A stretch of 50,237 nucleotides of DNA from Bacteroidales bacterium (GTDB lineage: Bacteria; Bacteroidota; Bacteroidia; Bacteroidales; F082). Made by a program: the position numbers and the translations under genes. Shown in pieces: positions 14,909-22,668 of the stretch (positions are counted from its first letter, which is position 1; the number at the start of each line of letters is the position of its first letter). The notes below the pieces were generated by a model. The model had not been told where the DNA came from. It saw only the letters and a program-made list of their open reading frames with translations, and searched no databases. The DNA lies in NCBI GenBank assembly GCA_017548125.1, contig JAFYNK010000010.1:1-50237 (forward strand), read 5' to 3'.

Positions 14909-17900
14909 TCAATTAAAAATTGTTTTTGGAAGGCAGAGTCTAAATCCATAATTAGACCCATACTTTGCTTGTTCGAGTGAGTTACGTTTCGCCACACGCA
15001 AGTATTCATGATTATGGCCCGCATCACCGCCACGACACACACGATGTTTTGTGGAAGTTTCTGCCTGATCTGGGCCTTGTGGATTGATTGCCGGACTTTC
15101 ACTATAGTACATACGGCCATAATAGTCATTACACCATTCCCAGACATTACCGCTCATGTCATATATGCCTAATTCATTAGCTTTTTTTAGCTTTACTTCA
15201 CGTATTGGGAACTCCTCGTCCTTATTACCTAAGTACCAAGCAACTTCATCTACATCGTTGCTACCGCTGTACATATATCCCTTAGATCTGTTGCCTCCTC
15301 TTGCAGCATATTCCCATTCCGCTTCTGTAGGCAGTCTGAATTTCTTGCCTGTAAGCTCGTTCAGCTTGGTTATAAATGTCTGGCAGTCGTCCCATGTAAC
15401 ACATTCTACTGGTCTCTGAGGTTTATCATTGTAGTGGCTTGGGTTGCTTCCCATCACAGCTGTATATAACTCCTGTGTTACCACTGTCTCACCAATGCTG
15501 TAAGTGGTTAATGTAACATTATGCGCTGGGGTTTCGTCTTCACAATCCGTGATGCCATCCAATGGGTCATAAACAGATCCCATTCTAAAGGTACCTCCAT
15601 CAACTTGTATCATATTAAAGCTAACGCCGTTAACAGTAATGGTTTCGATAACTATTGGTGCTTCTTCTGTTGTTGCGCATGCTTCTGTTGAATGTTCTGA
15701 TTCTCCTATTTCGTTAACCGCTGTAACATTGTAGCAATAATCTGTTCCAGCTGTCAAGCCTTCAACTGTATATGATGTTACTGTCAGACCTTCAACAACA
15801 AGGGTCTCTCCGTTATAAACATTATAGTTTGTAGCGTTTTGAACAGCGGCCCATGATAATGAGATTTCTGTTTGACCATTTGCTGTAGCGACCAAGTTTG
15901 TTGGAGCTGCTGGAGCTGTTGGTGCTGATTCTGTTATTGCGCATGCTTCTGTTGAATAATCTGATTCGCCAGCTTCGTTAACTGCTGTAACATTGTAACA
16001 ATATTGTGTTCCTGCTGTCAAGCCTTCAACTGTATATGATATTGCTGTTAAACCTTCAACAACAACGGTCTCTCCGTTATAAACATTATAGCTTGTAGCG
16101 TTTTGAACAGCATCCCATGATAATGAGATTGTTGTTTGACCTGTTGCTGTAGCGACTAAGTTTGTTGGAGCTGCAGGAGCTGTAGGTTCTTCTGGTTCTT
16201 CTGGATCTTCTGTTGTTGCGCAAGCTGATGTTGAAGCTGCTGATTCGCCAGCTTCGTTAACTGCTGTAACATAGTAGCAATATTCTGTTCCTGCTGTCAA
16301 GCCTTCAACTGTATATGTTGTTGCTGTCAAATCTGAGACAACAAGATTGCCATTGTTGTAAACCTTATAGCTTGTAGCGTTTTGAACAGCGTCCCATGTC
16401 AATGAGATTGTTGTTTGACCTGTTGCTGTAGCGACTAAGTTTGTTGGAGCTGTAGGAGCTGCAGGTTCTTCTGGTGTGTCTGAATTTGTAATCGTAGTTG
16501 CGCATAGGCGGAAGCCAATATCTTTAACTTTGGTGGAAGGGGAAGTATAGCTACTATATGTCACTGTGCAATAATCTGATTTGTGACAAAAGGCACCACC
16601 ATAAAAACGATAAAATCCACCAGTGGATGTAGTTTTGGTCCATTCTTGTACATTACCGCTCATATCGTATATACCTAATTCATTTGGAGATAGGGTCTTC
16701 ACATCGTGTGTCCTATTATCGCTGTTGCCATCGTACCATGCCACATCTCCTACGGTATTGCTTCCGCTGTATGGGTAACCGTTAGATTTATTTCCCCCTT
16801 TTGCTGCATATTTCCACTCTAAACTATTAGGAAGTCGGAAGTTTTCACCTGTAAGCTCGTTTAATGCCGCAATAAAGTCTTGGCAATCGTTCCAAGAAAC
16901 CTTTTCAACAGGTCTTTGAGGATTTCCGCTAAAGTTGCTTGGGTTACTACCCATCACAGCTTGCCATAATTCTTGTGTCACTTCTGTTTCGCCAATATAA
17001 TAATCAGAAATATCATTTCCATTGCCTTCAACTTTTATCATTTTAAAGGTCGCACCGTTAACTGTAAAAGGAGGATTTGGATTTGATGGCATTGTTGTTG
17101 CACATGCTACTGTTGAAGCTTCTGATTCGCCGGCTTTGTTAACTGCTGTAACATAGTAGCAATATTCTGTTCCTGCTGCCAAGTTTCCAACAGTATATGT
17201 TGTTGCTGTCAAACCGGAGGCAATAAGATTGTCATTGCTGTAAACCTTATAGCTTGTAGCGTTTTGAACAGCGTCCCATGTCAATGAGATTGTTGTTTGA
17301 CCTGTTGCTGTAGCGACCAAGTTCGTTGGAGCTGTAGGTTCTTCAGGATCTGGTGTATCTGGCGTATCTGGTTCTTCTTCATCCATTTCTTCCCAGCGTA
17401 AAGCTTCAGCTGTTGTGCCGTCTATGCCGCTTCGGTAATACAGTTTGTTGCCTTTTATGCCGTTATGGAAAGTGTAAGCATAAGTCTTGTCTTCTTTCTT
17501 ATGTTTTATCATCGTTTCCTTATTGGTATTTGGCAACAACACAACGTAGGAGATGCCGCTCGCGCTTTCTACATCTATTTTAGCCTTGTCATCTTCTGTA
17601 ACTTCAAGTTCGTATCTTTCACCTTTGTATGACAATGTGTATTCTGTGCCTATAATGGCGTCGCCGTACAGTTCTTCAACGTTTTCTAAGTCTAACAATG
17701 CTATTGCTATTTGGTTTGAAAGCGTGCCTTTGAGGTTCAACTTAACCTCGCCGTTTTCTGCAACAGCTATAACTTTGGTCTTTGCTATGTGGCAGTAGCC
17801 TAAATCTTCCAAACGGCCAGTTTGATTTGAAATGCTGCCTGTGAGACTGTCTCCGTCATTATTATAGTATGGAGTCTCTAACTGATGTGAGTGGCCGAAA

Positions 17901-18232
17901 TACCAGATGTCGTATTCCTCGCCTGATGTGATGAGGTCTTCAGCAGCCTCGCCTTCAAACTCAAGTTTTGAAGGTGTGCCGTCCGCCCATGACTCCAGCT
18001 CTATTATCTGAGGATTAGAGCCGTGTATCGCCAGATAGACGCATTCTCTGCCGTCGCTCCAGTTAATCTTACCGCTATCCATAAGATTGGTGAAGTCTGA
18101 CTTTTCACCGTTGTTAATTGGTATGGTACAGCTTACCTTGACTTTTCCGCCAATTTCTTCGTTGTTTTGCTTCTTGCATTGAGAAAAACATAAAACCATC
18201 AATGCCATTAAAATTGTAAATGTCTTTTTCAT
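14909..18232 (-). CDS. Large surface lipoprotein: novel N-domain, FN3 repeats and two FGE-sulfatase-fold domains
   Basis: 1107 residues. Lipoprotein signal (LMALMVLCFSQCKKQ; Cys19). Residues about 25-290 form a domain shared only with the lipoprotein at 47752-49296 in this window (SDFTNLMDSGKINWSDGREC, YLAIHGSNPQ, YDIWYFGHSHQ, LLDLENVEELYGDAIIGTEY). An acidic-Pro linker precedes FN3 unit 1 (about 300-383), then FGE-sulfatase domain 1 (about 387-580; YYIGETEVTQELWQAVMGSNPS, GIYDMSGNVQEW, IGFRLC), FN3 units 2-4 (about 589-855) and FGE domain 2 (864-1107; GSNPSHYNDKPQRPVECVTWDDC, GFRLCLP). Domain 2 lacks the catalytic cysteines of formylglycine-generating enzymes. Domain 1 has a C-x5-C pair close to the catalytic place. 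A binding or display role is more likely than catalysis. A small secreted protein gene lies 126 bp upstream, as in the paralogous locus. Confidence 0.8.
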   Translation of the reverse strand: MKKTFTILMALMVLCFSQCKKQNNEEIGGKVKVSCTIPINNGEKSDFTNLMDSGKINWSDGRECVYLAIHGSNPQIIELESWADGTPSKLEFEGEAAEDLITSGEEYDIWYFGHSHQLETPYYNNDGDSLTGSISNQTGRLEDLGYCHIAKTKVIAVAENGEVKLNLKGTLSNQIAIALLDLENVEELYGDAIIGTEYTLSYKGERYELEVTEDDKAKIDVESASGISYVVLLPNTNKETMIKHKKEDKTYAYTFHNGIKGNKLYYRSGIDGTTAEALRWEEMDEEEPDTPDTPDPEEPTAPTNLVATATGQTTISLTWDAVQNATSYKVYSNDNLIASGLTATTYTVGNLAAGTEYCYYVTAVNKAGESEASTVACATTMPSNPNPPFTVNGATFKMIKVEGNGNDISDYYIGETEVTQELWQAVMGSNPSNFSGNPQRPVEKVSWNDCQDFIAALNELTGENFRLPNSLEWKYAAKGGNKSNGYPYSGSNTVGDVAWYDGNSDNRTHDVKTLSPNELGIYDMSGNVQEWTKTTSTGGFYRFYGGAFCHKSDYCTVTYSSYTSPSTKVKDIGFRLCATTITNSDTPEEPAAPTAPTNLVATATGQTTISLTWDAVQNATSYKVYNNGNLVVSDLTATTYTVEGLTAGTEYCYYVTAVNEAGESAASTSACATTEDPEEPEEPTAPAAPTNLVATATGQTTISLSWDAVQNATSYNVYNGETVVVEGLTAISYTVEGLTAGTQYCYNVTAVNEAGESDYSTEACAITESAPTAPAAPTNLVATANGQTEISLSWAAVQNATNYNVYNGETLVVEGLTVTSYTVEGLTAGTDYCYNVTAVNEIGESEHSTEACATTEEAPIVIETITVNGVSFNMIQVDGGTFRMGSVYDPLDGITDCEDETPAHNVTLTTYSIGETVVTQELYTAVMGSNPSHYNDKPQRPVECVTWDDCQTFITKLNELTGKKFRLPTEAEWEYAARGGNRSKGYMYSGSNDVDEVAWYLGNKDEEFPIREVKLKKANELGIYDMSGNVWEWCNDYYGRMYYSESPAINPQGPDQAETSTKHRVCRGGDAGHNHEYLRVAKRNSLEQAKYGSNYGFRLCLPKTIFN
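15660..17340 (-). repeat. Near-identical FN3-coding DNA repeats
   Basis: Four FN3 units (about 15660-15925, 15930-16190, 16215-16470 and 17090-17340) share long stretches of almost the same DNA, for example CAATGAGATTGTTGTTTGAC and CTGTAGCGACTAAGTTTGTT. DNA-level identity shows recent duplication or ongoing gene conversion between units. Confidence 0.75.
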
Positions 18233-18357
18233 GATGTTATTTTTTAAGCTTTTGGCCGTTGGCTTTTGGCTATTAGCTTTTTGTTAATTATTTTTATTTA
18301 ATTTTCTCTAGTTAACTATAAATTCAACTCGTAATTTGTAACCACAGATTTCGCAGA

Positions 18358-18780
18358 TTACTCAGATTTCGATTTAGTTGTGAGCATTAACCCAGCCTGT
18401 TGTCTTGTTGTCTTTAAAAAAAACAACGCGAGGCAGCTCAGAATCAGCATGCCACTTCCGAGAGGAACGTCTTCGGCAGCTATTTCGAAGTTACCGAACT
18501 CAAGGCTGTTGTAGTTAAGATCATTACCTAAATTGTCGAACTCGAAGCCGTTGCCTACGTTTTCATCGAACAAATCAAATGTAAAGCCGTAGCCTCCTGT
18601 GGGAGAGAGGTCATCGAAGCCGAAGCCCACGCCATCTTCTGGCGAACGAAGCTCATGATTGCTCTCGTCTTGGAAATACGCGTCGTTTTGTGTATTCTGC
18701 ACGTTCTGGGCATTCAATGCACCCAATGTAAACGACAGAAAACTCAGCATAAGACCGATTAAAATCGTTTTTCTTTTCAT
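18358..18780 (-). CDS. Small secreted protein with C-terminal membrane-anchor-like tail, paralog of 49296-49664
   Basis: 140 residues from the ATG at 18780, chosen because the paralog at 49664 begins the same way (MKRKTILIGLML versus MKRKVILIALML); an ATG six codons upstream is less likely. Signal peptide, then AYFQDESNHELRSPEDGVGFGFDDLSPTGGYGF, a Gly/Phe/Asp-rich middle, and VPLGSGMLILSCLALFFL followed by basic residues. This is a tripartite tail (Gly motif, hydrophobic helix, basic end) similar in form to PEP-CTERM-type sorting tails and to the PLGxGxxxL tails common in small Bacteroidales proteins. The last about 17 codons come from a GACAACAA word array and may be a read-through extension, since one T less in the T8 run (18416-18423) would give a stop at once. 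Function unknown; probably works with the lipoprotein downstream. Confidence 0.6.
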   Translation of the reverse strand: MKRKTILIGLMLSFLSFTLGALNAQNVQNTQNDAYFQDESNHELRSPEDGVGFGFDDLSPTGGYGFTFDLFDENVGNGFEFDNLGNDLNYNSLEFGNFEIAAEDVPLGSGMLILSCLALFFLKTTRQQAGLMLTTKSKSE

Positions 18781-18861
18781 TATTTTATATTTAAACACAT
18801 CTTAAATCGAAAAAATCAAACAGCTTATCATAGACATAGAATTTATGATAAGTATAATTTG

Positions 18862-18869
18862 CAAAAGTA
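18862..18869 (-). promoter_or_regulatory. -7 element for the small secreted protein gene
   Basis: Minus-strand TACTTTTG at 18862-18869, about 80 bp before the ATG at 18780; the only upstream TTTG (18882-18885) is at a short 12-bp spacing, so the promoter is tentative. Confidence 0.35.
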
Positions 18870-18923
18870 TTTAAAAAGTACCAAACCATAAAATTTTCAG
18901 CGTTGCAATATTACAAAACAAAC

Positions 18924-18960
18924 AAAATCACCCATTTACATTAAAGAAACGGGTGATTTT
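18924..18960 (-). terminator. Intrinsic terminator after the oxoamine synthase/SDR/MarR operon
   Basis: Ten-bp perfect stem AAAATCACCC (18924-18933) and GGGTGATTTT (18951-18960), loop 17 nt, T-rich on the minus-strand side. Confidence 0.7.
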
Positions 18961-19080
18961 GTTATTTCAGTCTGTCCAAATACTCATGAGGCGTCATTAC
19001 TGTGACTTTCTGAAAATTCTTTCAAACAGTAGAACGCTGACGGTATCAATCCATGAGTACTATAGTAAGTTCTGCATTTT
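18961..19080 (-). pseudogene. Possible decayed coding remnant
   Basis: The minus strand encodes, in broken frames, KNFQKVTVMTPHEYLDRLK followed by a stop, and in another frame YYSTHGLIPSAFYCLKEFSE. The MTPxEYL pattern recalls the end of AraC-type regulators or of integrase-core transposases, but it is too short to decide. Otherwise 18781-19106 holds only a promoter and a terminator. Confidence 0.25.
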
Positions 19081-19106
19081 TTAGAGTTGAAAACTAAAAA
19101 TTGAAA

Positions 19107-19556
19107 TTAACTTCCAATTTCCTCGTTCGCCTTATCGATATTATATTTTATCTGATTCATCACATTATCCAAAGCCACCAAGTCTTCTTCTTTTATATTA
19201 TTCAAAACGTTTCTCATCATACTGATGGCGACTTCTGTGGTTCTCGATTTCAATTTCATTCCTTCTTCAGAAACAACAATGTTATTCACACGGCGGTCAG
19301 TTTTGTTGACCTGACGATAGACGAGGCCTTTTTTCTCCAATGAGTCGATGAATTTTGTCACCGAGTTTTTATCTTTCTGGATTATGTCGGCAATGGCTTG
19401 CTGCGACAAGACTTCTGCATCCCACAGAATATCCATCACAAGATATTGTTCAGGAGTTAGATTGATGTTATTACGACTGAGTTCTTTGGCAAAATATTTT
19501 ATCAAAGAACAATTAACGATGTTAATGTAAACTGCAATTTTTTTTATCAAAAGCAT
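19107..19556 (-). CDS. MarR-family transcriptional regulator
   Basis: 149 residues. Winged helix-turn-helix with LTPEQYLVMDILWDAEVLSQQAIADIIQKDKNSVTKFIDSLEKKGLVYRQVNKTDRRVNNIVVSEEG (in pieces), the classic MarR core including the DRR wing. Third gene of the operon, 4 bp after the SDR. A 16-bp palindrome AGTAAATATATTTACT lies exactly between the -33 and -7 elements of the operon promoter (21726-21741), so autorepression of the lipid operon is likely (inference). The identical site also precedes the SDR/VOC operon at 26.4 kb. Confidence 0.9.
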   Translation of the reverse strand: MLLIKKIAVYINIVNCSLIKYFAKELSRNNINLTPEQYLVMDILWDAEVLSQQAIADIIQKDKNSVTKFIDSLEKKGLVYRQVNKTDRRVNNIVVSEEGMKLKSRTTEVAISMMRNVLNNIKEEDLVALDNVMNQIKYNIDKANEEIGS

Positions 19557-19560
19557 AATA

Positions 19561-20403
19561 TCATTTTTTTAGTGGACTATTCGGTTCGTTAGCCATCATT
19601 CTATATTCAACCTTATCTGTCACTCTTGGTATGTTTCTGCTTGCAAAAAGCGTCGCTTTTCCAAGCGGTGTCAGCACCATCTGAGTTCTTCTTCGTGCTA
19701 TTCCTCTAGCCAAAATTCGTGCCACTCTTTCCGCCGACATCATTTTTTCTTCATTACGCGGCGTCTCCCCTTGCGGACTGCCATCTGCTGTCAGCGCAAC
19801 ATTACGGATGTTTGACGCCGTGAATCCCGGAGCGAAGATCATGACATGCAATCCGTCATATAAATGTTCTATCCTCAAGGTCTCAAGAAAACCTCTCACC
19901 GCGAACTTGGATGCCGAGTATGCCGTTCGTGCAGGAAGTCCTACATATCCTGCTGTCGAAATCACTCCAACAACACTACCCTTACTTTCAAGAAGATACG
20001 GCAAAGCGTATTTTGTACAATATACAGTTCCCCAGAAATTGGTGTCCATCAGAGAATGCATCACCTTCAGATCCAAATCCTTGAAGACAGCGCGCATAGA
20101 GATACCAGCGTTATTGACAAGAACGTCAATCTTTCCGAAACGCTCGACAGTCTTCTCAATAAGATTCTTGCAATCTTCTTCTTTGGCAACGTCTGTCTTT
20201 ATGCACAAAAACCGTTGAGCTGTTGAGCCATGAGTCGAAAATTTTTGCTTCAATTCTGCGACTATATTTTCCAACTTATCGATAGAACGTGCGGCGAGAA
20301 TCACTTTAGCTCCTAATGCCGCAAAATTAGTGACAGAAGCCAACCCAATTCCTGAGCTGGCTCCTGTCACTATAATAACTTTGTCTTTATAGAAATTCGT
20401 CAT
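19561..20403 (-). CDS. Short-chain dehydrogenase/reductase, likely 3-keto-sphingoid or dehydrocapnine reductase
   Basis: 280 residues. NAD(P)-binding TGASSGIG (about 14-21), NNAG (about 97-100), catalytic Ser in ISTAGY and YSASK (Tyr about 162, Lys about 166). The C-terminal extension is basic (ARGIARRRTQMVLTPLGKATLFA). It starts 14 bp after the alpha-oxoamine synthase gene. That enzyme makes a 3-keto long-chain base, and an SDR is needed to reduce it, so this is the probable role (3-ketosphinganine or dehydrocapnine reductase). The family call is firm; the substrate is inferred from context only. Confidence 0.85.
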   Translation of the reverse strand: MTNFYKDKVIIVTGASSGIGLASVTNFAALGAKVILAARSIDKLENIVAELKQKFSTHGSTAQRFLCIKTDVAKEEDCKNLIEKTVERFGKIDVLVNNAGISMRAVFKDLDLKVMHSLMDTNFWGTVYCTKYALPYLLESKGSVVGVISTAGYVGLPARTAYSASKFAVRGFLETLRIEHLYDGLHVMIFAPGFTASNIRNVALTADGSPQGETPRNEEKMMSAERVARILARGIARRRTQMVLTPLGKATLFASRNIPRVTDKVEYRMMANEPNSPLKK

Positions 20404-20417
20404 ATATTAATATGTGT

Positions 20418-21677
20418 TTACCAGATTGCCATATTCGGCATCTCGTCAGAGTCGTACTTACCTTCAGCAAGTTTTCTCTTGACATCGGCAAACGCACTTA
20501 ATGTGTAGTTGACATCTTCCAAAGTGTGAGCTGCTGTCGGGATTATTCTGAAGATAATCATACCTCTTGGAATAACCGGATATGTGACAATAGAACAGAA
20601 AATCTTGTAATTTGTTCTAAGGTCTTTTGCAATTTGTGCAGCTTGTTCTTCATTACCTGGCAAGAAGATAGGTGTCACACATGCTTCAGCTGGTCCGATT
20701 TCGAATCCTAAGTTACGGAAGCCGTCCTGCAAAGCGCGTGTAACAGTCCATAATTTCTTACGTAACTCATCGCCTTCTGCGCTTCTGATTATTTCAAGAC
20801 GTTTCAAGCAACCTTCAACAATAGGCATCGGCAATGACTTGGCATACATCTGTGAACGCATGTTATAGCGTAGATAATCAATAACATATTTAGGTCCAGC
20901 GACGAAACCGCCGATTGTTGCCATCGACTTAGCGTATGCTCCGATGTAAAGGTCTATTTCATCCATGACGCCGAAATGTTCTGAAGTGCCGCGACCTGTT
21001 GGTCCCATGACGCCAAAGCCGTGAGCGTCGTCGATGAGGATACGGAATTTATATTTCTTCTTTAACTCAACGATTTGATCTAAGATACCGAGAGCGCCTG
21101 TCATGCCGAAGACACCTTCAGTGATGAGCAAGATGCCTCCGCCTGTCTTCTCGACTATCTCTGTCGCACGTTTAAGAGCTTTTTCGCAGCTTTCAATATC
21201 ATTATGTTTGAAGTGGAATGATTGTCCGAGGTGGAGACGTTTACCGTCGATGAGACAAGCGTGAGCCTCTGAGTCGAAGACGATGACGTCGTGACGTGTT
21301 GTCAATGCGTCGATTGTAGAGACGATGCCTTGATAACCGAAGTTAAATTCGTAGGCAGCTTCTTTTCTTTCGAAGTCAGCGAGTTCTTGTTCAAGACGCT
21401 CGTGGAGACGAGTGTTGCCGCTCATCATACGAGCGCCCATAGGATACGCCATACCCCATTTTGCTGCTGCCTCAGCATCGACCTTCCTGATTTCTGGATG
21501 GTTAGCCAAACCGAGGTAGTTGTTCAAGCTCCAGTTCAAGACGTCAACGCCATTGAAACGCATGTGAGGTCCCAACTCACCTTCTAATCTTGGGAAAACA
21601 AAATAACCGTGTGCACGGTCTCTGTATTGACCAATAGGACCGCCTGAGTCCTTCGCTATTCTTTCAAAAATTTCCAT
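20418..21677 (-). CDS. Alpha-oxoamine synthase: serine palmitoyltransferase or cysteate fatty-acyltransferase
   Basis: 419 residues, PLP-dependent class II aminotransferase fold. Visible motifs: NNYLGLANHPE, GARMMSGNTRLHERLE, DSEAHACLIDG (PLP-stacking region), TEGVFGMTGALG, LIDDAHGFGVMGPTGRG and the PLP lysine in GAYAKSMATIGGF (about residue 244). It condenses an amino acid (serine for sphingolipids, cysteate for capnine-type sulfonolipids) with a fatty acyl thioester to give a 3-keto base in the cytoplasm. It differs from the classic Bacteroides Spt sequence as I remember it, so the sulfonolipid option should stay open. First gene of the operon with an SDR and a MarR regulator; promoter in the 76-bp repeat. 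Confidence 0.85.
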   Translation of the reverse strand: MEIFERIAKDSGGPIGQYRDRAHGYFVFPRLEGELGPHMRFNGVDVLNWSLNNYLGLANHPEIRKVDAEAAAKWGMAYPMGARMMSGNTRLHERLEQELADFERKEAAYEFNFGYQGIVSTIDALTTRHDVIVFDSEAHACLIDGKRLHLGQSFHFKHNDIESCEKALKRATEIVEKTGGGILLITEGVFGMTGALGILDQIVELKKKYKFRILIDDAHGFGVMGPTGRGTSEHFGVMDEIDLYIGAYAKSMATIGGFVAGPKYVIDYLRYNMRSQMYAKSLPMPIVEGCLKRLEIIRSAEGDELRKKLWTVTRALQDGFRNLGFEIGPAEACVTPIFLPGNEEQAAQIAKDLRTNYKIFCSIVTYPVIPRGMIIFRIIPTAAHTLEDVNYTLSAFADVKRKLAEGKYDSDEMPNMAIW

Positions 21678-21703
21678 TTTTATTCTTAGTTAAATTAGAT
21701 TTT

Positions 21704-21779
21704 CATTTTTTAGCTGTGCAAAAATAGTAAATATATTTACTTTACCAAATTGATTTAATAAAATATTTTATCATTTTTA
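21704..21779 (-). repeat. 76-bp direct repeat, copy A, carrying the lipid-operon promoter and operator
   Basis: Base-for-base identical to 26375-26450. On the minus strand it contains TTTG (21746-21749), a 19-bp spacer and TATTTTTG (21719-21726), a textbook promoter for the oxoamine synthase gene 42 bp downstream. The spacer contains the perfect palindrome AGTAAATATATTTACT (21726-21741), a likely MarR operator. Confidence 0.9.
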
Positions 21780-21876
21780 AATTTTTAAAACATCAACGTA
21801 GATTTATCTACAAATTACTTTTTTATTCAACACTTATTTTTCAAAAAAAATTCATTCCCATTCAATTATTTTTTCG

Positions 21877-21884
21877 TATTTTTG
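21877..21884 (+). promoter_or_regulatory. -7 element of the glycan cassette
   Basis: TATTTTTG at 21877-21884, 31 bp before ATG 21916. A canonical -33 element is not obvious. Confidence 0.4.
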
Positions 21885-21915
21885 TTGTAAATTTATTCAT
21901 TACAGACAAATTAAA

Positions 21916-22668
21916 ATGATAAACAATAAGATAATTACAGTTGTCATGCCAGCATACAATGCTGAACTCACATTATTCCAAACACTTAAAGAAGTTCCAA
22001 CTGATATAGTTGATCACATTATTTTAGTTGATGATAACAGTTCTGACAAGACAGTTGAAAAAGCACATCAACTTGGCATCGAGTATATCATCAAACACGA
22101 AGAAAACAAAGGATACGGTGGCAATCAAAAAACATGTTACGACAAAGCCTTGGAAATAGGGTCTGATATTGTAATAATGCTTCATCCCGATTACCAATAC
22201 ACTCCCAAATTAATTCACTCTATGGCATATCTCATTGCCAATGACGTTTACAAAGTAGTTTTCGGATCAAGAATCTTAGGCAAAGGTGCTTTAAAAAACG
22301 GAATGCCGCTATATAAGTATGTATCTAACAGATTTTTAACTATGTTTCAGAATTTGTTAATGAATCAAAAGTTATCCGAATACCATACTGGTTATAGAGC
22401 TTTTTCGTCAGAAGTACTAAAAAATACAAACTATCATTTATGTTCTGACGACTTTATATTTGACAACCAAATGATAGCACAGATATTCAACCAAAATTAC
22501 GAAATAGCTGAAATAACATGCCCTACAAAATATTTCCCAGAGGCCTCTTCAATTAATTTTCAAAGAAGTCTTAAATATGGATTTGGTTGTCTTAAAGTTT
22601 CAATCATGTATTTTCTAAACAAAATCGGAATTTTAAAATACCGCATATTAAAAAATAGAACTAGATAA
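21916..22668 (+). CDS. Family 2 glycosyltransferase (dolichyl/polyprenyl-phosphate sugar synthase-like)
   Basis: 250 residues. GT-A fold with VVMPAYNAELTL (about 9-20), ILVDDNSSDKT (nucleotide-binding aspartates), NKGYGGNQKTCYDKAL, IVIMLHPDYQYTP (metal-binding region, HPD in place of a strict DxD) and GSRILGKGALKNGMP. This is the pattern of DPM-type enzymes, which load a sugar onto a polyprenyl phosphate. No C-terminal membrane domain. The ArnT/PMT-like transferase at 24754-26301 could use that lipid-linked sugar, so the two probably form one glycosylation route (inference). First gene of the cassette; its TAA overlaps the ATG of the next gene by one base. Confidence 0.88.
   Translation: MINNKIITVVMPAYNAELTLFQTLKEVPTDIVDHIILVDDNSSDKTVEKAHQLGIEYIIKHEENKGYGGNQKTCYDKALEIGSDIVIMLHPDYQYTPKLIHSMAYLIANDVYKVVFGSRILGKGALKNGMPLYKYVSNRFLTMFQNLLMNQKLSEYHTGYRAFSSEVLKNTNYHLCSDDFIFDNQMIAQIFNQNYEIAEITCPTKYFPEASSINFQRSLKYGFGCLKVSIMYFLNKIGILKYRILKNRTR

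Noticed and set aside
14899-15147. Overlapping minus-strand ORF inside the end of the large lipoprotein gene
   Set aside because: It is an out-of-frame shadow of the FGE domain 2 coding sequence, which has clear family motifs.
19808-20226. Two long plus-strand ORFs opposite the SDR gene
   Set aside because: Antisense shadows of an SDR with complete catalytic motifs; no recognisable domain of their own.
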